This document shows positions 34,998-42,616 of a stretch of 64,000 bases of DNA, piece after piece. Below the pieces are notes generated by a model. The model worked only from the letters and a program-made list of their open reading frames with translations, ran no database searches and was not told the DNA's origin. The translations under genes were made by a program, and so were the position numbers. Within the stretch, counting starts at the first letter, position 1, and each line of letters starts with the position of its first letter. This stretch comes from an uncultured Oscillospiraceae bacterium (lineage in GTDB: Bacteria; Bacillota; Clostridia; Oscillospirales; Oscillospiraceae): assembly GCA_934572335.1 (NCBI GenBank), contig CAKTKU010000002.1, positions 62,001 to 126,000 of the forward strand. The letters are read 5' to 3'.

Positions 34998-36055
34998 GCT
35001 ATCCCTCCGTCTCTGAGCCAGCCGGGCAGCTCGTCCGCCGCCGCCGGAACTATGCGGCAGCGGCCTATATTCTCCGGCACGACGAGGCGCAGTCTGCCGC
35101 CCGCAATCTTCTTGTCGCTGAGCATTGCGCGGCTGAGCTCGTCCGCCGTGTACTCTGTCTCTGTCGGCAGTCCGCATTTTTTCAGCAGCGCCGCCGTGCG
35201 CTCCAAGGATGACATGGGGCATATGCCGCGCGCCGCGGCCGCGCGCATTATCACGACCGTGCCGATCGCCACGGCGCTGCCGTGCGGCACGGCAAAGCCG
35301 CTGCACTTTTCAATGGCATGCCCGACGCTGTGGCCGAGGTTCAGAAGGAGCCTGCGCCCGGTGTCAAATTCGTCCTCCTCGACGATGTCGCGCTTCATCT
35401 CCACACATCGCGCGATCACGCGCTCAAGCTGCGGATGAACGCCGCCGCGCTCAAGCGCGGCAAAGAGCTCCGCATCGCCGAGCACGCCGTATTTCACGAC
35501 CTCGGCACAACCGTTGGCAAACTCCGCCTCCGGCAGCGTTGAGAGCGTGTCCGGGTCGCACAGCACCGCGCACGGCTGATAAAAGCAGCCCGCCTGATTC
35601 TTCCCCGAGGGGAGGTCGACGGCGGTCTTGCCGCCGACGGAGGAATCGACCGCGGCAAGCAGCGTTGTGGGTATCTGCGCGAACGCCGTGCCGCGCTGAT
35701 ACGTCGCCGCGGCGAAGCCTGCAAGATCGCCCGTCACGCCGCCGCCGAGCGCGGCGACAAGGTCGGTGCGGGTGAAATGCTCGCGCGAGAGGAAGTCCAT
35801 GAGCCTTGCGTAGGTCTCAAGCGTCTTATATTGCTCCCCGCCGGGGTACACGAACGACACCACGCGGTAGCCCGCGCGCTCAAGCGAGGCGGCAAGCCGC
35901 GCGCCGTACAGCGCCGCGACGCGCTCCCCGGCGACGATGGCGGCGGTGGAGCCGCGCTCGTTCACGCGCCTGAGCTCGTCCCCCGCGCGGTCGAGTATGC
36001 CGCGCTCTATAATAACGTCATATTCCCTTGACGCTTTCACGTGTATAGTCGTCAA
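34994..36055 (-). CDS. aroB: 3-dehydroquinate synthase
   Basis: This is a 353-residue AroB, the NAD- and zinc-dependent enzyme that closes the DAHP ring. Conserved: PGGEQYKTLETYARLMDFL, ALGGGVTGDLAGFAAATYQRG, PTTLLAAVDSSVGGKTAVD, CAEVVKYGVLGD and the metal-binding LLNLGHSVGHAIE. It begins with TTG at 36055, preceded by GGAGGT 9 nt upstream, and overlaps the tyrA stop by 4 nt. Confidence 0.95.
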   Translation of the reverse strand: MTTIHVKASREYDVIIERGILDRAGDELRRVNERGSTAAIVAGERVAALYGARLAASLERAGYRVVSFVYPGGEQYKTLETYARLMDFLSREHFTRTDLVAALGGGVTGDLAGFAAATYQRGTAFAQIPTTLLAAVDSSVGGKTAVDLPSGKNQAGCFYQPCAVLCDPDTLSTLPEAEFANGCAEVVKYGVLGDAELFAALERGGVHPQLERVIARCVEMKRDIVEEDEFDTGRRLLLNLGHSVGHAIEKCSGFAVPHGSAVAIGTVVIMRAAAARGICPMSSLERTAALLKKCGLPTETEYTADELSRAMLSDKKIAGGRLRLVVPENIGRCRIVPAAADELPGWLRDGGIA

Positions 36056-36885
36056 TGCCCGTCGACCTCCGCCTTTATTCTCCTGCCCTCGTCGAGAAGC
36101 TCCGTCAGGCGCTGCTTGTCGCCGTCGGCAATAGCGTCGCGGTACTGCTGCATACTGCCGATGAAGCAGTCTATCTCCTGTAAAAGGAAGTCACTGTTCT
36201 CCATAAAAAGCTCCGCCCACATTGGCGCATTGAGCCATGCCACGCGCGTCAGATCCTTGTAGCTGCCCGCCGAGAAGCCCTTGTGGCGCGCGGCGGTCGG
36301 GCTTTTGACATATGCGTTGGAGACGACGTGTGCCAGCTGGGAGGTGAACGCGATCATCGCGTCGTGCGCCTCGGCATCCGTGAACGAGAAGCGCCCGAAC
36401 CCCGCCGGGGCGAGCAGGGTCTTTGCCCGCTCCATCAGCTCAAAATCGTCCGGATTCGGCGGAACGATGACCATCGGCGCGCCGTGGTATAGCTCGGCAC
36501 GCGCGTATTTGAAGCCGGAGTTGTGCGTGCCCGCCATCGGGTGTCCGCCGAGAAAATGCACGCCGTTTGCCTCGGCGATGGGGAAGCACGATGCGCATAC
36601 CTCGCGCTTTGTGCCGCAGCAGTCGAGCACCACGGGCTTATCCCCGATATACGGCGCCATATCGGCAAAATAATCTATCGCTGCGCGCGGGTAGAGCGTG
36701 ATGAGCACGAGGTCGCACCCGGATATATTCTCCCGCGTCAGCTCCGCGTCCACGCAGCCGCTCATTATCGCGAAATCCAGCACGCTGCGCGTGCGGTTAA
36801 AGGCGAGCACGCGCTCTCCCGCGGCGGAGTACGCCTTGGCAAACGAGCCGCCGATGAGCCCCAGCCCGACAATGCCGACCGTCAT
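36052..36885 (-). CDS. tyrA: Prephenate dehydrogenase
   Basis: This is a 277-residue TyrA that oxidises prephenate towards tyrosine. The N-terminal Rossmann motif is VGIVGLGLIGGSFAKAY; downstream come LGGHPMAGTHNSGF and the helical prephenate-binding domain with SQLAHVVSNAYV. There is no ACT or chorismate-mutase domain. The ATG at 36885 overlaps the aroF stop (ATGA). A longer frame upstream lies entirely inside aroF and is not needed. Confidence 0.94.
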   Translation of the reverse strand: MTVGIVGLGLIGGSFAKAYSAAGERVLAFNRTRSVLDFAIMSGCVDAELTRENISGCDLVLITLYPRAAIDYFADMAPYIGDKPVVLDCCGTKREVCASCFPIAEANGVHFLGGHPMAGTHNSGFKYARAELYHGAPMVIVPPNPDDFELMERAKTLLAPAGFGRFSFTDAEAHDAMIAFTSQLAHVVSNAYVKSPTAARHKGFSAGSYKDLTRVAWLNAPMWAELFMENSDFLLQEIDCFIGSMQQYRDAIADGDKQRLTELLDEGRRIKAEVDGH

Positions 36886-37886
36886 GCCGTCACGACCTCT
36901 CTCACGCGCATGACCTTTTTCACAAGCGCGTCGTACTCCTCCGGGCGCAGGGACTGCGCGCCGTCGCACAGGGCGTGCATGGGGTCGTTGTGCACCTCGA
37001 TTATCAGTCCGTCCGCACCGGCGGCCGTGGCGGCGAGCGCCATGGGCGGCACAAGGCGGGCGATGCCCGTGGCGTGGCTGGGGTCGACGATGATGGGCAA
37101 ATGCGTCAGCTCGCGCAGCATCGGCACCGCCGCGAGGTCGAGGGTGTTGCGGGTGTAGTCGTCAAAGGTGCGGATGCCGCGCTCGCAGAGGACGACCTGC
37201 TCGTTCCCGCCCGCCATGATGTACTCCGCGCTCATAAGAAGCTCCTTGAGCGTGTTGGCAAGCCCGCGCTTGAGCAGTATCGGCTTTCTCAGCTTGCCCA
37301 GCTCGCGCAGGAGGTCAAAGTTCTGCATATTGCGCGCGCCGACCTGAATGAGGTCGACATCCTCGAACTCCGGCAGGGCGGACACGCTCATTATCTCCGT
37401 GACGATGGGCAATCCCGTCTCGCGCCGGGCGATTTTCAAAAGCTCTATCCCGTCGCCCTTGAGCCCCTGAAAATCGTAGGGGGAAGTGCGTGGCTTGTAC
37501 GCGCCGCCGCGCAGCATGTTCGCGCCCGACGCTTTCACCGCCTTTGCCACGGTGACGATCTGCTCCTCAGATTCGACCGAGCAGGGACCCGCGATGAGGC
37601 AGAAGTTGCCCCCGCCGATCTTCACGCCGCCGACATCCACAACGGTGTCATCCGGATGGAACTTGCGGTTGCAGCACTTGAACGGCTCCGTCACGCGCGT
37701 GACGGAATCGACGATGCCGAGACTGGAGATGAGGTCCATGTCCACCTTCGTCGTGTCGCCGATAAGACCGAGCACCGTCTGATAATCGCCGACGGAGATG
37801 TGAACGCCGAGGTTCTGTCCCTTCAGCCAGTCGATAAGCTGGTCGCGCTTTTTTTCTTCAACACCGTGCTTGAGTACAACAATCAT
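36882..37886 (-). CDS. aroF: 3-deoxy-7-phosphoheptulonate (DAHP) synthase, AroF/AroA-beta type
   Basis: This is a 334-residue DAHP synthase that condenses PEP and erythrose 4-phosphate, the first step of the shikimate pathway. The ferredoxin-like N-terminal ~70-residue regulatory domain is followed by the barrel: CLIAGPCSVESEEQIV, GANMLRGGAYKPRTSPYDFQGL, QVGARNMQNFDLLRELG, LKRGLANTLKE and VDPSHATG. It is of the short KDSA-like (type I-beta) group common in Firmicutes. CCGGAGGA lies before the ATG at 37886. It is the first structural gene of the operon, directly after the attenuator terminator. Confidence 0.96.
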   Translation of the reverse strand: MIVVLKHGVEEKKRDQLIDWLKGQNLGVHISVGDYQTVLGLIGDTTKVDMDLISSLGIVDSVTRVTEPFKCCNRKFHPDDTVVDVGGVKIGGGNFCLIAGPCSVESEEQIVTVAKAVKASGANMLRGGAYKPRTSPYDFQGLKGDGIELLKIARRETGLPIVTEIMSVSALPEFEDVDLIQVGARNMQNFDLLRELGKLRKPILLKRGLANTLKELLMSAEYIMAGGNEQVVLCERGIRTFDDYTRNTLDLAAVPMLRELTHLPIIVDPSHATGIARLVPPMALAATAAGADGLIIEVHNDPMHALCDGAQSLRPEEYDALVKKVMRVREVVTA

Positions 37887-37903
37887 CGTTTTTTCCTCCG
37901 GAT

Positions 37904-37938
37904 AAAAAATTAAGCGGCACAGGCGTAACCTGTGCCGC
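37904..37938 (-). terminator. Attenuator terminator of the aromatic amino acid operon
   Basis: On the minus strand GCGGCACAGG (37938-37929) pairs with CCTGTGCCGC (37923-37914) around TTACG, followed by TTAATTTTTT. It lies between the leader peptide and aroF and is thus the regulated terminator. TTGTGATGC (37979-37971) can pair with its 5' arm to form a competing antiterminator. Confidence 0.9.
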
Positions 37939-37989
37939 ATGAAACCTACTTGCTGATCGTAGCATTTTTTGCATCACAAATTACCCTTA

Positions 37990-38046
37990 CTATTTTTCAA
38001 CAGTAAAGTAGTAATAAGCGTATGCAAAAATAATGCTGCTTCTCAT
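37990..38046 (-). CDS. Aromatic operon leader peptide (Phe/Tyr-rich)
   Basis: This is an 18-residue peptide, MRSSIIFAYAYYYFTVEK, read from ATG at 38046 to TAG at 37992-37990. AAGGAGC lies 8 nt before the ATG. Four Tyr and two Phe fall within eight residues (7-14), exactly what a ribosome sensor of charged tRNA-Tyr and tRNA-Phe needs. A vegetative promoter lies about 25 nt upstream and an intrinsic terminator about 50 nt downstream, then aroF. The leader's own codons (38037-38022) are complementary to 37974-37961 apart from a 2-nt bulge, giving the protector stem of a classical attenuator. This is a small gene that routine annotation would miss. Confidence 0.9.
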   Translation of the reverse strand: MRSSIIFAYAYYYFTVEK

Positions 38047-38077
38047 AAGAAAGCTCCTTAGTTAAATCTACGGTTAG

Positions 38078-38106
38078 AGTATACAAATTCGCGCCAACAT
38101 TGTCAA
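38078..38106 (-). promoter_or_regulatory. Promoter of the aromatic amino acid operon
   Basis: On the minus strand TTGACA (38106-38101) and TATACT (38083-38078) are separated by 17 nt. Transcription would start near 38071, giving a short 5' end before the leader peptide start at 38046. Confidence 0.85.
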
Positions 38107-38170
38107 CTGCATTTTTTCACAAAATGCCGCGGGTTTCGCGCGAAAAGTTTGGTATATTACTGCTCATGGC

Positions 38171-38204
38171 AAAAACTCACGCCGCGGATGTGTGCCGCGG
38201 CGTG
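38171..38204 (-). terminator. Terminator after the rubredoxin gene
   Basis: TCACGCCGCGG and CCGCGGCGTGA (38177-38187 and 38194-38204) form an 11-bp stem followed on the minus strand by GTTTTT. It ends the perR-rubrerythrin-rubredoxin unit. Confidence 0.88.
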
Positions 38205-38223
38205 AAAGGGCTTTCGTTTTCTA

Positions 38224-38358
38224 TTACTCCTCGGGGCTGAAATCGTCCTTGCCGACGCCGCACAGCTCGCAGGTGAAGTCTTCGGGAAGGTCTTCCCACT
38301 TCGTGCCCTGCTCGTCCTCGTCGTAGACCCAGCCGCACACATTGCATACATATTTCAT
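38224..38358 (-). CDS. Rubredoxin, very short (44 residues)
   Basis: This is a 44-residue rubredoxin: MKYVCNVCGWVYDEDE, then WEDLPEDFTCELCGVGKDDF. The two CxxC pairs that hold the single iron are C5/C8 and C30/C33. The usual length is 52-54; the shortening falls in the loop between the two pairs, where the typical GDP-containing stretch is missing. It carries electrons to rubrerythrin or other oxygen-detoxifying proteins. TAGAGGAGGAAAC precedes the ATG at 38358, 24 nt after the rubrerythrin stop. Too short for most gene finders but clearly real. Confidence 0.95.
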   Translation of the reverse strand: MKYVCNVCGWVYDEDEQGTKWEDLPEDFTCELCGVGKDDFSPEE

Positions 38359-38382
38359 GGTGTTTCCTCCTCTATAAGTCGA

Positions 38383-38946
38383 TCAGAAATATCTTTTCAG
38401 CAGACCGGCGAAGGCCTTGCCGTGTCTCGCCTCGTCTCGCGCCATCTCGTGGATGGTGTCATGCAGTGCGTCGAGATTATACTTCTTGCAGAGCTTTGCA
38501 AGGTCGGTCTTGCCGAGGGTGGCGCCGTTCTCCGCCTCGACGCGCATCTCAAGGTTTTTCTTCGTGCTGTCGGTGACGACCTCGCCCAGAAGCTCGGCGA
38601 ACTTGGCGGCGTGCTCCGCCTCTTCAAGCCCTGCCTTCTCCCAGTACAGGCCGATCTCGGGATAACCCTCGCGGTGGGCGACGCGCGCCATCGCAAGATA
38701 CATGCCGACCTCGGTGCACTCGCCCATGAAGTTGGCGCGCAGACCTTCGATGATCTCGTTGCGCACTTCCTCCGGCACATCCGCGCCGAACTGCTTGCCG
38801 ACGCCGACAACGTGCTCCGCTGCCCAGCTCATATCGTCCTTCTGCTCGACGAACTTCGAGCCGGGGACATGGCACTGGGGGCAGAACTCAGGGGGCGTAT
38901 CACCCTCGTGAACATAACCGCAAACCGGGCAAACCCATTTCTTCAT
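38383..38946 (-). CDS. Reverse rubrerythrin (N-terminal rubredoxin domain, C-terminal diiron domain)
   Basis: This is a 187-residue protein. The rubredoxin-like domain comes first (MKKWVCPVCGYVHEGD and PEFCPQCHVPGSKF, with C6/C9 and a second CxxC). The ferritin-like diiron domain follows with EVGMYLAMARVAHREGY, EEAEHAAKFAELLGE and DEARHGKAF. This order is the reverse of classical rubrerythrin and matches the clostridial revRbr group, which reduces hydrogen peroxide and oxygen. GAGGAGGAAATT lies before ATG 38946. It sits between perR and rubredoxin on one strand, a peroxide-defence cassette. Confidence 0.95.
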   Translation of the reverse strand: MKKWVCPVCGYVHEGDTPPEFCPQCHVPGSKFVEQKDDMSWAAEHVVGVGKQFGADVPEEVRNEIIEGLRANFMGECTEVGMYLAMARVAHREGYPEIGLYWEKAGLEEAEHAAKFAELLGEVVTDSTKKNLEMRVEAENGATLGKTDLAKLCKKYNLDALHDTIHEMARDEARHGKAFAGLLKRYF

Positions 38947-39028
38947 AATAATTTCCTCCTCATTAGTGTTTTGTACTGTTTTATATTCATTCCATATATC
39001 TTTATCGCGCAAGCGCAATAAACAAAAA

Positions 39029-39421
39029 TTATTCCCCGCGGCAGCGGTCGCACAGTCCGTGCAGCGTGAGCGTATGCCCCTCGGTCAGAAAGCCGAAGCG
39101 GACATCCACCTCGCCGTACAGCGCGCTCACCACATCCGGCAGGAAAACATCCAGCACCCTGCGGCAGCCACGGCAGACAAAGTGCGCGTGCGGCTCTGTG
39201 CGCGCGTCATAGCGCTCCTGCCCGTCGACCTTGCCCACGGAGATTATCTGCCCCTCCTCCATCAGCACCGCAAGATTGCGGTACACCGTGCCGAGGCTCA
39301 GCTCCGGAATGTCCGGCTTGAGGGCGGCATACACCATCTCCGCCGTGGGATGATCCGTCACGGAGCAGAGGTAATCATATATCGCCTGACGCTTTTTGCT
39401 GTTGTTTCTCTTCGCCTCCAC
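39029..39421 (-). CDS. perR: Peroxide-responsive Fur-family regulator
   Basis: This is a 130-residue Fur/PerR protein: helix-turn-helix region TAEMVYAALKPDIPELSLGTVYRNLAVLMEEG, the His-rich HAHFVC and two structural CxxC pairs (CRGC and CDRC) at the C-terminus. Its genetic neighbours are a peroxide-reducing reverse rubrerythrin and a rubredoxin, which argue for PerR rather than Fur or Zur. I prefer GTG at 39421, which lies 6 nt after GGAGGT; GTG at 39427 abuts that site. An AT-rich palindrome (39458-39480) lies in its promoter region. Confidence 0.88.
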   Translation of the reverse strand: MEAKRNNSKKRQAIYDYLCSVTDHPTAEMVYAALKPDIPELSLGTVYRNLAVLMEEGQIISVGKVDGQERYDARTEPHAHFVCRGCRRVLDVFLPDVVSALYGEVDVRFGFLTEGHTLTLHGLCDRCRGE

Positions 39422-39457
39422 CGGCACACCTCCGTTCCTACGCTTTTTGTTTATAAA

Positions 39458-39480
39458 TCAGTAATAGTTCTTATTACTGA
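39458..39480. promoter_or_regulatory. Candidate PerR operator upstream of perR
   Basis: TCAGTAATA (39458-39466) and TATTACTGA (39472-39480) are perfect 9-nt inverted arms separated by 5 nt in an AT-rich region 37 nt upstream of perR. The size and base composition fit a Fur/PerR-type box, implying autoregulation of the perR-rubrerythrin-rubredoxin unit. Confidence 0.65.
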
Positions 39481-39551
39481 AATAAATATAGCACAGATTT
39501 TTCGATTTGTAAAGGGGTATTTTCAATTTCTCTAAAATTTTTTTGCTTCCC

Positions 39552-40640
39552 TTATTGCGCGCCATCTGGCTGCTCGACCAATGCTGCGAGGGCCGGGGCG
39601 GCGCTCTCACCGAAGAGGCGCACGGCGGCAAGTGCCTCCTGCAAGGTATTGCCGCTGCTGCCGACCTCAAGGATCATGGAGCCGGGCGAGAGATGCTGGT
39701 TATACCGCTGGGGGACGAGCTGCACAGGACGCATGAGCGTGGGGTGCGCGGTGCTGACCGCCTGCTGGAGATACACCGCGAGGGCGAGGTTATCCCGCCA
39801 GCCGCTGTGGGCAAGCCCGCTCTCATCCGTGCCGATGAGCATCATCACCTGACTTGCGCACACGCCGTCCTCCTCCGCCATGGTCTTGTACACCGTGCCG
39901 TTCTCACCGAGCGCATCGCGGTGGACGTCGATGACCATACGGATGCTGGGGTAGTCCGCCAGCCAGTTGGCTATCGCCTGTGCCGAGCGCGTGTAGGAGC
40001 CGGTATAGCTGGGGTAATCGTATATCCCCCGGTCGTGGATGACGTGCAGCCCCGCGTTTTCCAGCACCGCCGTCAGCTCGTCGCCGACGCGGACGATGTT
40101 GTACTGCGTGTCCTCGGTGCGCGCCTCGTCGCTCGCCTCGTATTTATCCAGCCCTGCGGGGGTGTACGCCTCGCTGGAATGCGTGTGGATGATGAGTATC
40201 TGCGCGCCCTCCGCTGGGAAGCGAAACGCCGGTCCCGCGAGCAGCAGCTGCCCGATGTCGGTCTTGTACCCCGTCTGATTCTTGATGGCAAGCCCGCCCT
40301 CTATCGTGGTCTCCAATATCTCCTCGCGCCCGTCCGGCGTTTTCGTGACGGTGATGGCCTCCACGGTCTCGCCGCCGTCCGCGCTGTCGGGGATGTACGC
40401 CGCGATGGGCGCGGCTGTCGGCGCGGGCGCGGTCTCCCGCATCGTAGTGTCAACATCCGGCGGCGCGGTCTCCGCCGCGGACGGGGCATCCGCCGCTGTC
40501 ACGGTCACATTCTTCATGCGACCCGCCTCTATGGTCTGCCGCGCGCGGCGTTCGGCATAGGCGTACAGCGGCGAGGCGGAGAGGATATACATGCTCAGCG
40601 CCATCACAAGCGCGGCGGAAATGCTTCTTATCGCGCGCAT
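39552..40640 (-). CDS. spoIIP: Stage II sporulation protein P (peptidoglycan amidase/endopeptidase)
   Basis: This is a 362-residue protein. The N-terminal helix (AISAALVMALSMYILS) anchors it to the mother-cell membrane, a low-complexity linker follows (about residues 40-130), then the amidase domain: ILIIHTHSSEAYTP (zinc His), HDRGIYDYPSYTGSYTRS, VIDVHRDALG and LEVGSSGNTLQEA. SpoIIP works with SpoIID and SpoIIM to degrade septal peptidoglycan during engulfment. GGAGGAAGAG precedes the ATG at 40640, and a sigma-E-like promoter lies upstream (40682-40710). No gpr gene is next to it, unlike in Bacillus. Confidence 0.94.
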   Translation of the reverse strand: MRAIRSISAALVMALSMYILSASPLYAYAERRARQTIEAGRMKNVTVTAADAPSAAETAPPDVDTTMRETAPAPTAAPIAAYIPDSADGGETVEAITVTKTPDGREEILETTIEGGLAIKNQTGYKTDIGQLLLAGPAFRFPAEGAQILIIHTHSSEAYTPAGLDKYEASDEARTEDTQYNIVRVGDELTAVLENAGLHVIHDRGIYDYPSYTGSYTRSAQAIANWLADYPSIRMVIDVHRDALGENGTVYKTMAEEDGVCASQVMMLIGTDESGLAHSGWRDNLALAVYLQQAVSTAHPTLMRPVQLVPQRYNQHLSPGSMILEVGSSGNTLQEALAAVRLFGESAAPALAALVEQPDGAQ

Positions 40641-40681
40641 CGGCTCTTCCTCCTTTGGCTGGTGTTCTCACTTGTCCTTTC

Positions 40682-40710
40682 AGCGTATGCCCCGCGCCGC
40701 GCGATTATGC
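40682..40710 (-). promoter_or_regulatory. Candidate sigma-E promoter of spoIIP
   Basis: On the minus strand GCATAAT (40710-40704) and CATACGCT (40689-40682) are 14 nt apart. The second element differs by one base from the sigma-E -10 consensus and the spacing is typical. spoIIP is a mother-cell (sigma-E) gene in Bacillus. Confidence 0.5.
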
Positions 40711-40774
40711 CCATTGCAAAATGCCGCCGCTCGTGATAAACTGTGCGCATACAATATAAAAGAGGTGTTTTTTT

Positions 40775-41026
40775 ATGAAATATACATACAGACCGCGCGG
40801 CGTATGCTCGCAGCAGATGGAGATCGACATTGATGACGGCAAGGTCATGGGGCTGAAGGTTCTCGGCGGGTGCAGCGGCAATTTGCAGGGCATCGCCAAG
40901 CTCGTGGAGGGCATGGACGTGGACGACGTTATCGCCCGGCTCGAGGGCATACACTGCGGCTTCAAGTCCACCTCCTGCCCCGATCAGCTCGCCAAGGCTC
41001 TGCGGGAGATAAAGGAGGCGCAGTGA
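40775..41026 (+). CDS. Small TSCPD-domain protein (TIGR03905 type)
   Basis: This is an 83-residue protein ending in the TSCPD signature (GIHCGFKSTSCPDQLAKAL), with a second Cys-Gly pair at GGCSGNLQG. The domain occurs alone in many Firmicutes and at the C-terminus of some ribonucleotide reductases. Its role is unknown; the conserved cysteines suggest metal binding. AAGAGGTG precedes the ATG at 40775. Its stop codon overlaps the GTG start of the cell-wall hydrolase gene, so the two are co-translated. Confidence 0.88.
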   Translation: MKYTYRPRGVCSQQMEIDIDDGKVMGLKVLGGCSGNLQGIAKLVEGMDVDDVIARLEGIHCGFKSTSCPDQLAKALREIKEAQ

Positions 41027-41898
41027 GGCGTATTTACCGGCGCGCCGCGTGCGCGCTGATATGCGCGGCGCTAATGCTCGCCGCCCTCTGCCCCTCGGCA
41101 GCGGCGGACGATGCCGTCCCCTCCCCCGCGCGCGAGCGCCCGGAGCTTGAGGACGCGCGGGTGTACATCAACGGGCTTTTGTCCGGGCGCGCGTTCATCA
41201 AAAGCGGCACGGCGTACCTCGCCCTTGCCGACATCGGCGAGATGTACGGCGTGGATATACGCACAAGCGTGACGGAGGACGGCTTCACCGCGTCCGCCCC
41301 CGGATTGGAGCTTTCGGCGGCGCGCGACGCGGGCTATGCCGAGGCAAACTTCCGCTACATCTATCTGCCGCGCGGGTACATCACCTGCGGGGAGGATGTG
41401 TACCTCCCGCTCGACGCGATAGGGCGCATATTCTCGCTCACGGGCGAGCTGACGGATGAGGGCACGGTGGAGATATCCACAACACAGGTGCGCATGATAA
41501 GCGGGAACGAGGACTATTACGCGACGCATTTTTCCGCCGATGAGCTGTACTGGCTGCCGCACATCGCCTATGTTGAGGCGCTGGAGGAGCCGCTGGCGGG
41601 GATAATGGGCGTGGTGTCCGTGGTGCTCAACCGCGTGGAGGATGACGACTTCCCGGACACTATTTTTGAGGTGCTCTACGACAGCCGCACCGCCGTGCAG
41701 TTCACCCCCGCCGCCACAGGCTCCATGCACGGCAAGCCCACGGAGCTTTATTATATTGCAACCTACCTCGTGCTCGAGGGGTACAACACCGTCGGCGAGA
41801 GCATATACTTCGTCAACCCCGAAAATAACGGCAACTACTGGTTCCGTGAGAACCGCACGTATGTGACCGCCATCGGCGACCACGAATTTTATAAATAG
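41023..41898 (+). CDS. Cell wall hydrolase, SleB-like, with signal peptide
   Basis: This is a 291-residue secreted protein. The signal peptide is at residues 4-27 (ALICAALMLAALCPSAAA), followed by a copper-amine-oxidase-N-like/stalk segment (ARVYINGLLSGRAFIKSGTAYLALADI). The C-terminal SleB/Hydrolase_2 domain has EEPLAGIMGVVSVVLNRV and FPDTIFEVLYDSRTAVQFTPAATG. Relatives cleave spore cortex or vegetative peptidoglycan. The GTG at 41023 has AAAGGAGGCG and overlaps the previous stop by 3 nt (GTGA). The N-terminal half is not typical of SleB, which has a peptidoglycan-binding repeat there. Confidence 0.85.
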   Translation: MRRIYRRAACALICAALMLAALCPSAAADDAVPSPARERPELEDARVYINGLLSGRAFIKSGTAYLALADIGEMYGVDIRTSVTEDGFTASAPGLELSAARDAGYAEANFRYIYLPRGYITCGEDVYLPLDAIGRIFSLTGELTDEGTVEISTTQVRMISGNEDYYATHFSADELYWLPHIAYVEALEEPLAGIMGVVSVVLNRVEDDDFPDTIFEVLYDSRTAVQFTPAATGSMHGKPTELYYIATYLVLEGYNTVGESIYFVNPENNGNYWFRENRTYVTAIGDHEFYK

Positions 41899-41911
41899 GG
41901 TTTAACTTTTT

Positions 41912-42616
41912 ATGCTGGAAGACATTTTGAAAACCGGCTTTGCCGAGCTTGGCGTCACGCCGGACGGCGCGGCGCTGCCGCGATACCGGACATATTATGA
42001 GCGCCTGACGGAGGTCAACCGAGTGATGAACCTCACCGCCATCACCGGCGAGGATGAGAGCGCGCGGCTGCACTTTCTCGACAGCGCCGCCATCCTCACC
42101 GCGGCGGATATGCGCGCAAAGCGCGTCATCGACGTGGGCACCGGCGCGGGCTTTCCCGGTCTCGCGCTGAAGATCGCGCAGCCGGAAATGGACCTGACGC
42201 TGCTGGACAGTCTCGACAAGCGCGTCGGCTTTCTGCGCGACACCTGCGCCCTCCTCGGCTTTGACGATGTGGAGTGCGTCCACGCCCGCGCGGAGGAGGC
42301 CGCGCGTGAGCGCCGCGAGAGCTATGACTTCGCCGTGGCGCGCGCCGTGGCAAGGCTTGAGCTTTTGTGCGAGCTGTGCCTGCCGTTCGTGAAGGTCGGC
42401 GGCAGCTTCATCGCGATGAAGGGCCCCGACTGCGGCAGCGAGGTGGACGAGGCGGCGCATGCCGTCTCCGTGCTGGGCGGGCAGCTCTGCCCCATCGTGA
42501 GCTACACCGTGCCGGGGACGGACGCGGTGCACTCGTTCGTCATCATCGAAAAGTGCCGCCCCACGCCGGAAAAATACCCGCGCCGCTGGGCGCAGATAAA
42601 AAAATCGCCGCTGTGA
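41912..42616 (+). CDS. rsmG: 16S rRNA (guanine(527)-N7)-methyltransferase
   Basis: This is a 234-residue RsmG that methylates G527 of 16S rRNA. Motifs: YYERLTEVNRVMNLTAITGEDE, RHFLDSAAIL-like HFLDSAAIL, SAM-binding IDVGTGAGFPGLALKIAQP and ARAVARLELLCEL. It is 14 nt after the SleB-like gene and may be co-transcribed. Its last codons overlap the terminator of the convergent phosphatase gene. Confidence 0.95.
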   Translation: MLEDILKTGFAELGVTPDGAALPRYRTYYERLTEVNRVMNLTAITGEDESARLHFLDSAAILTAADMRAKRVIDVGTGAGFPGLALKIAQPEMDLTLLDSLDKRVGFLRDTCALLGFDDVECVHARAEEAARERRESYDFAVARAVARLELLCELCLPFVKVGGSFIAMKGPDCGSEVDEAAHAVSVLGGQLCPIVSYTVPGTDAVHSFVIIEKCRPTPEKYPRRWAQIKKSPL

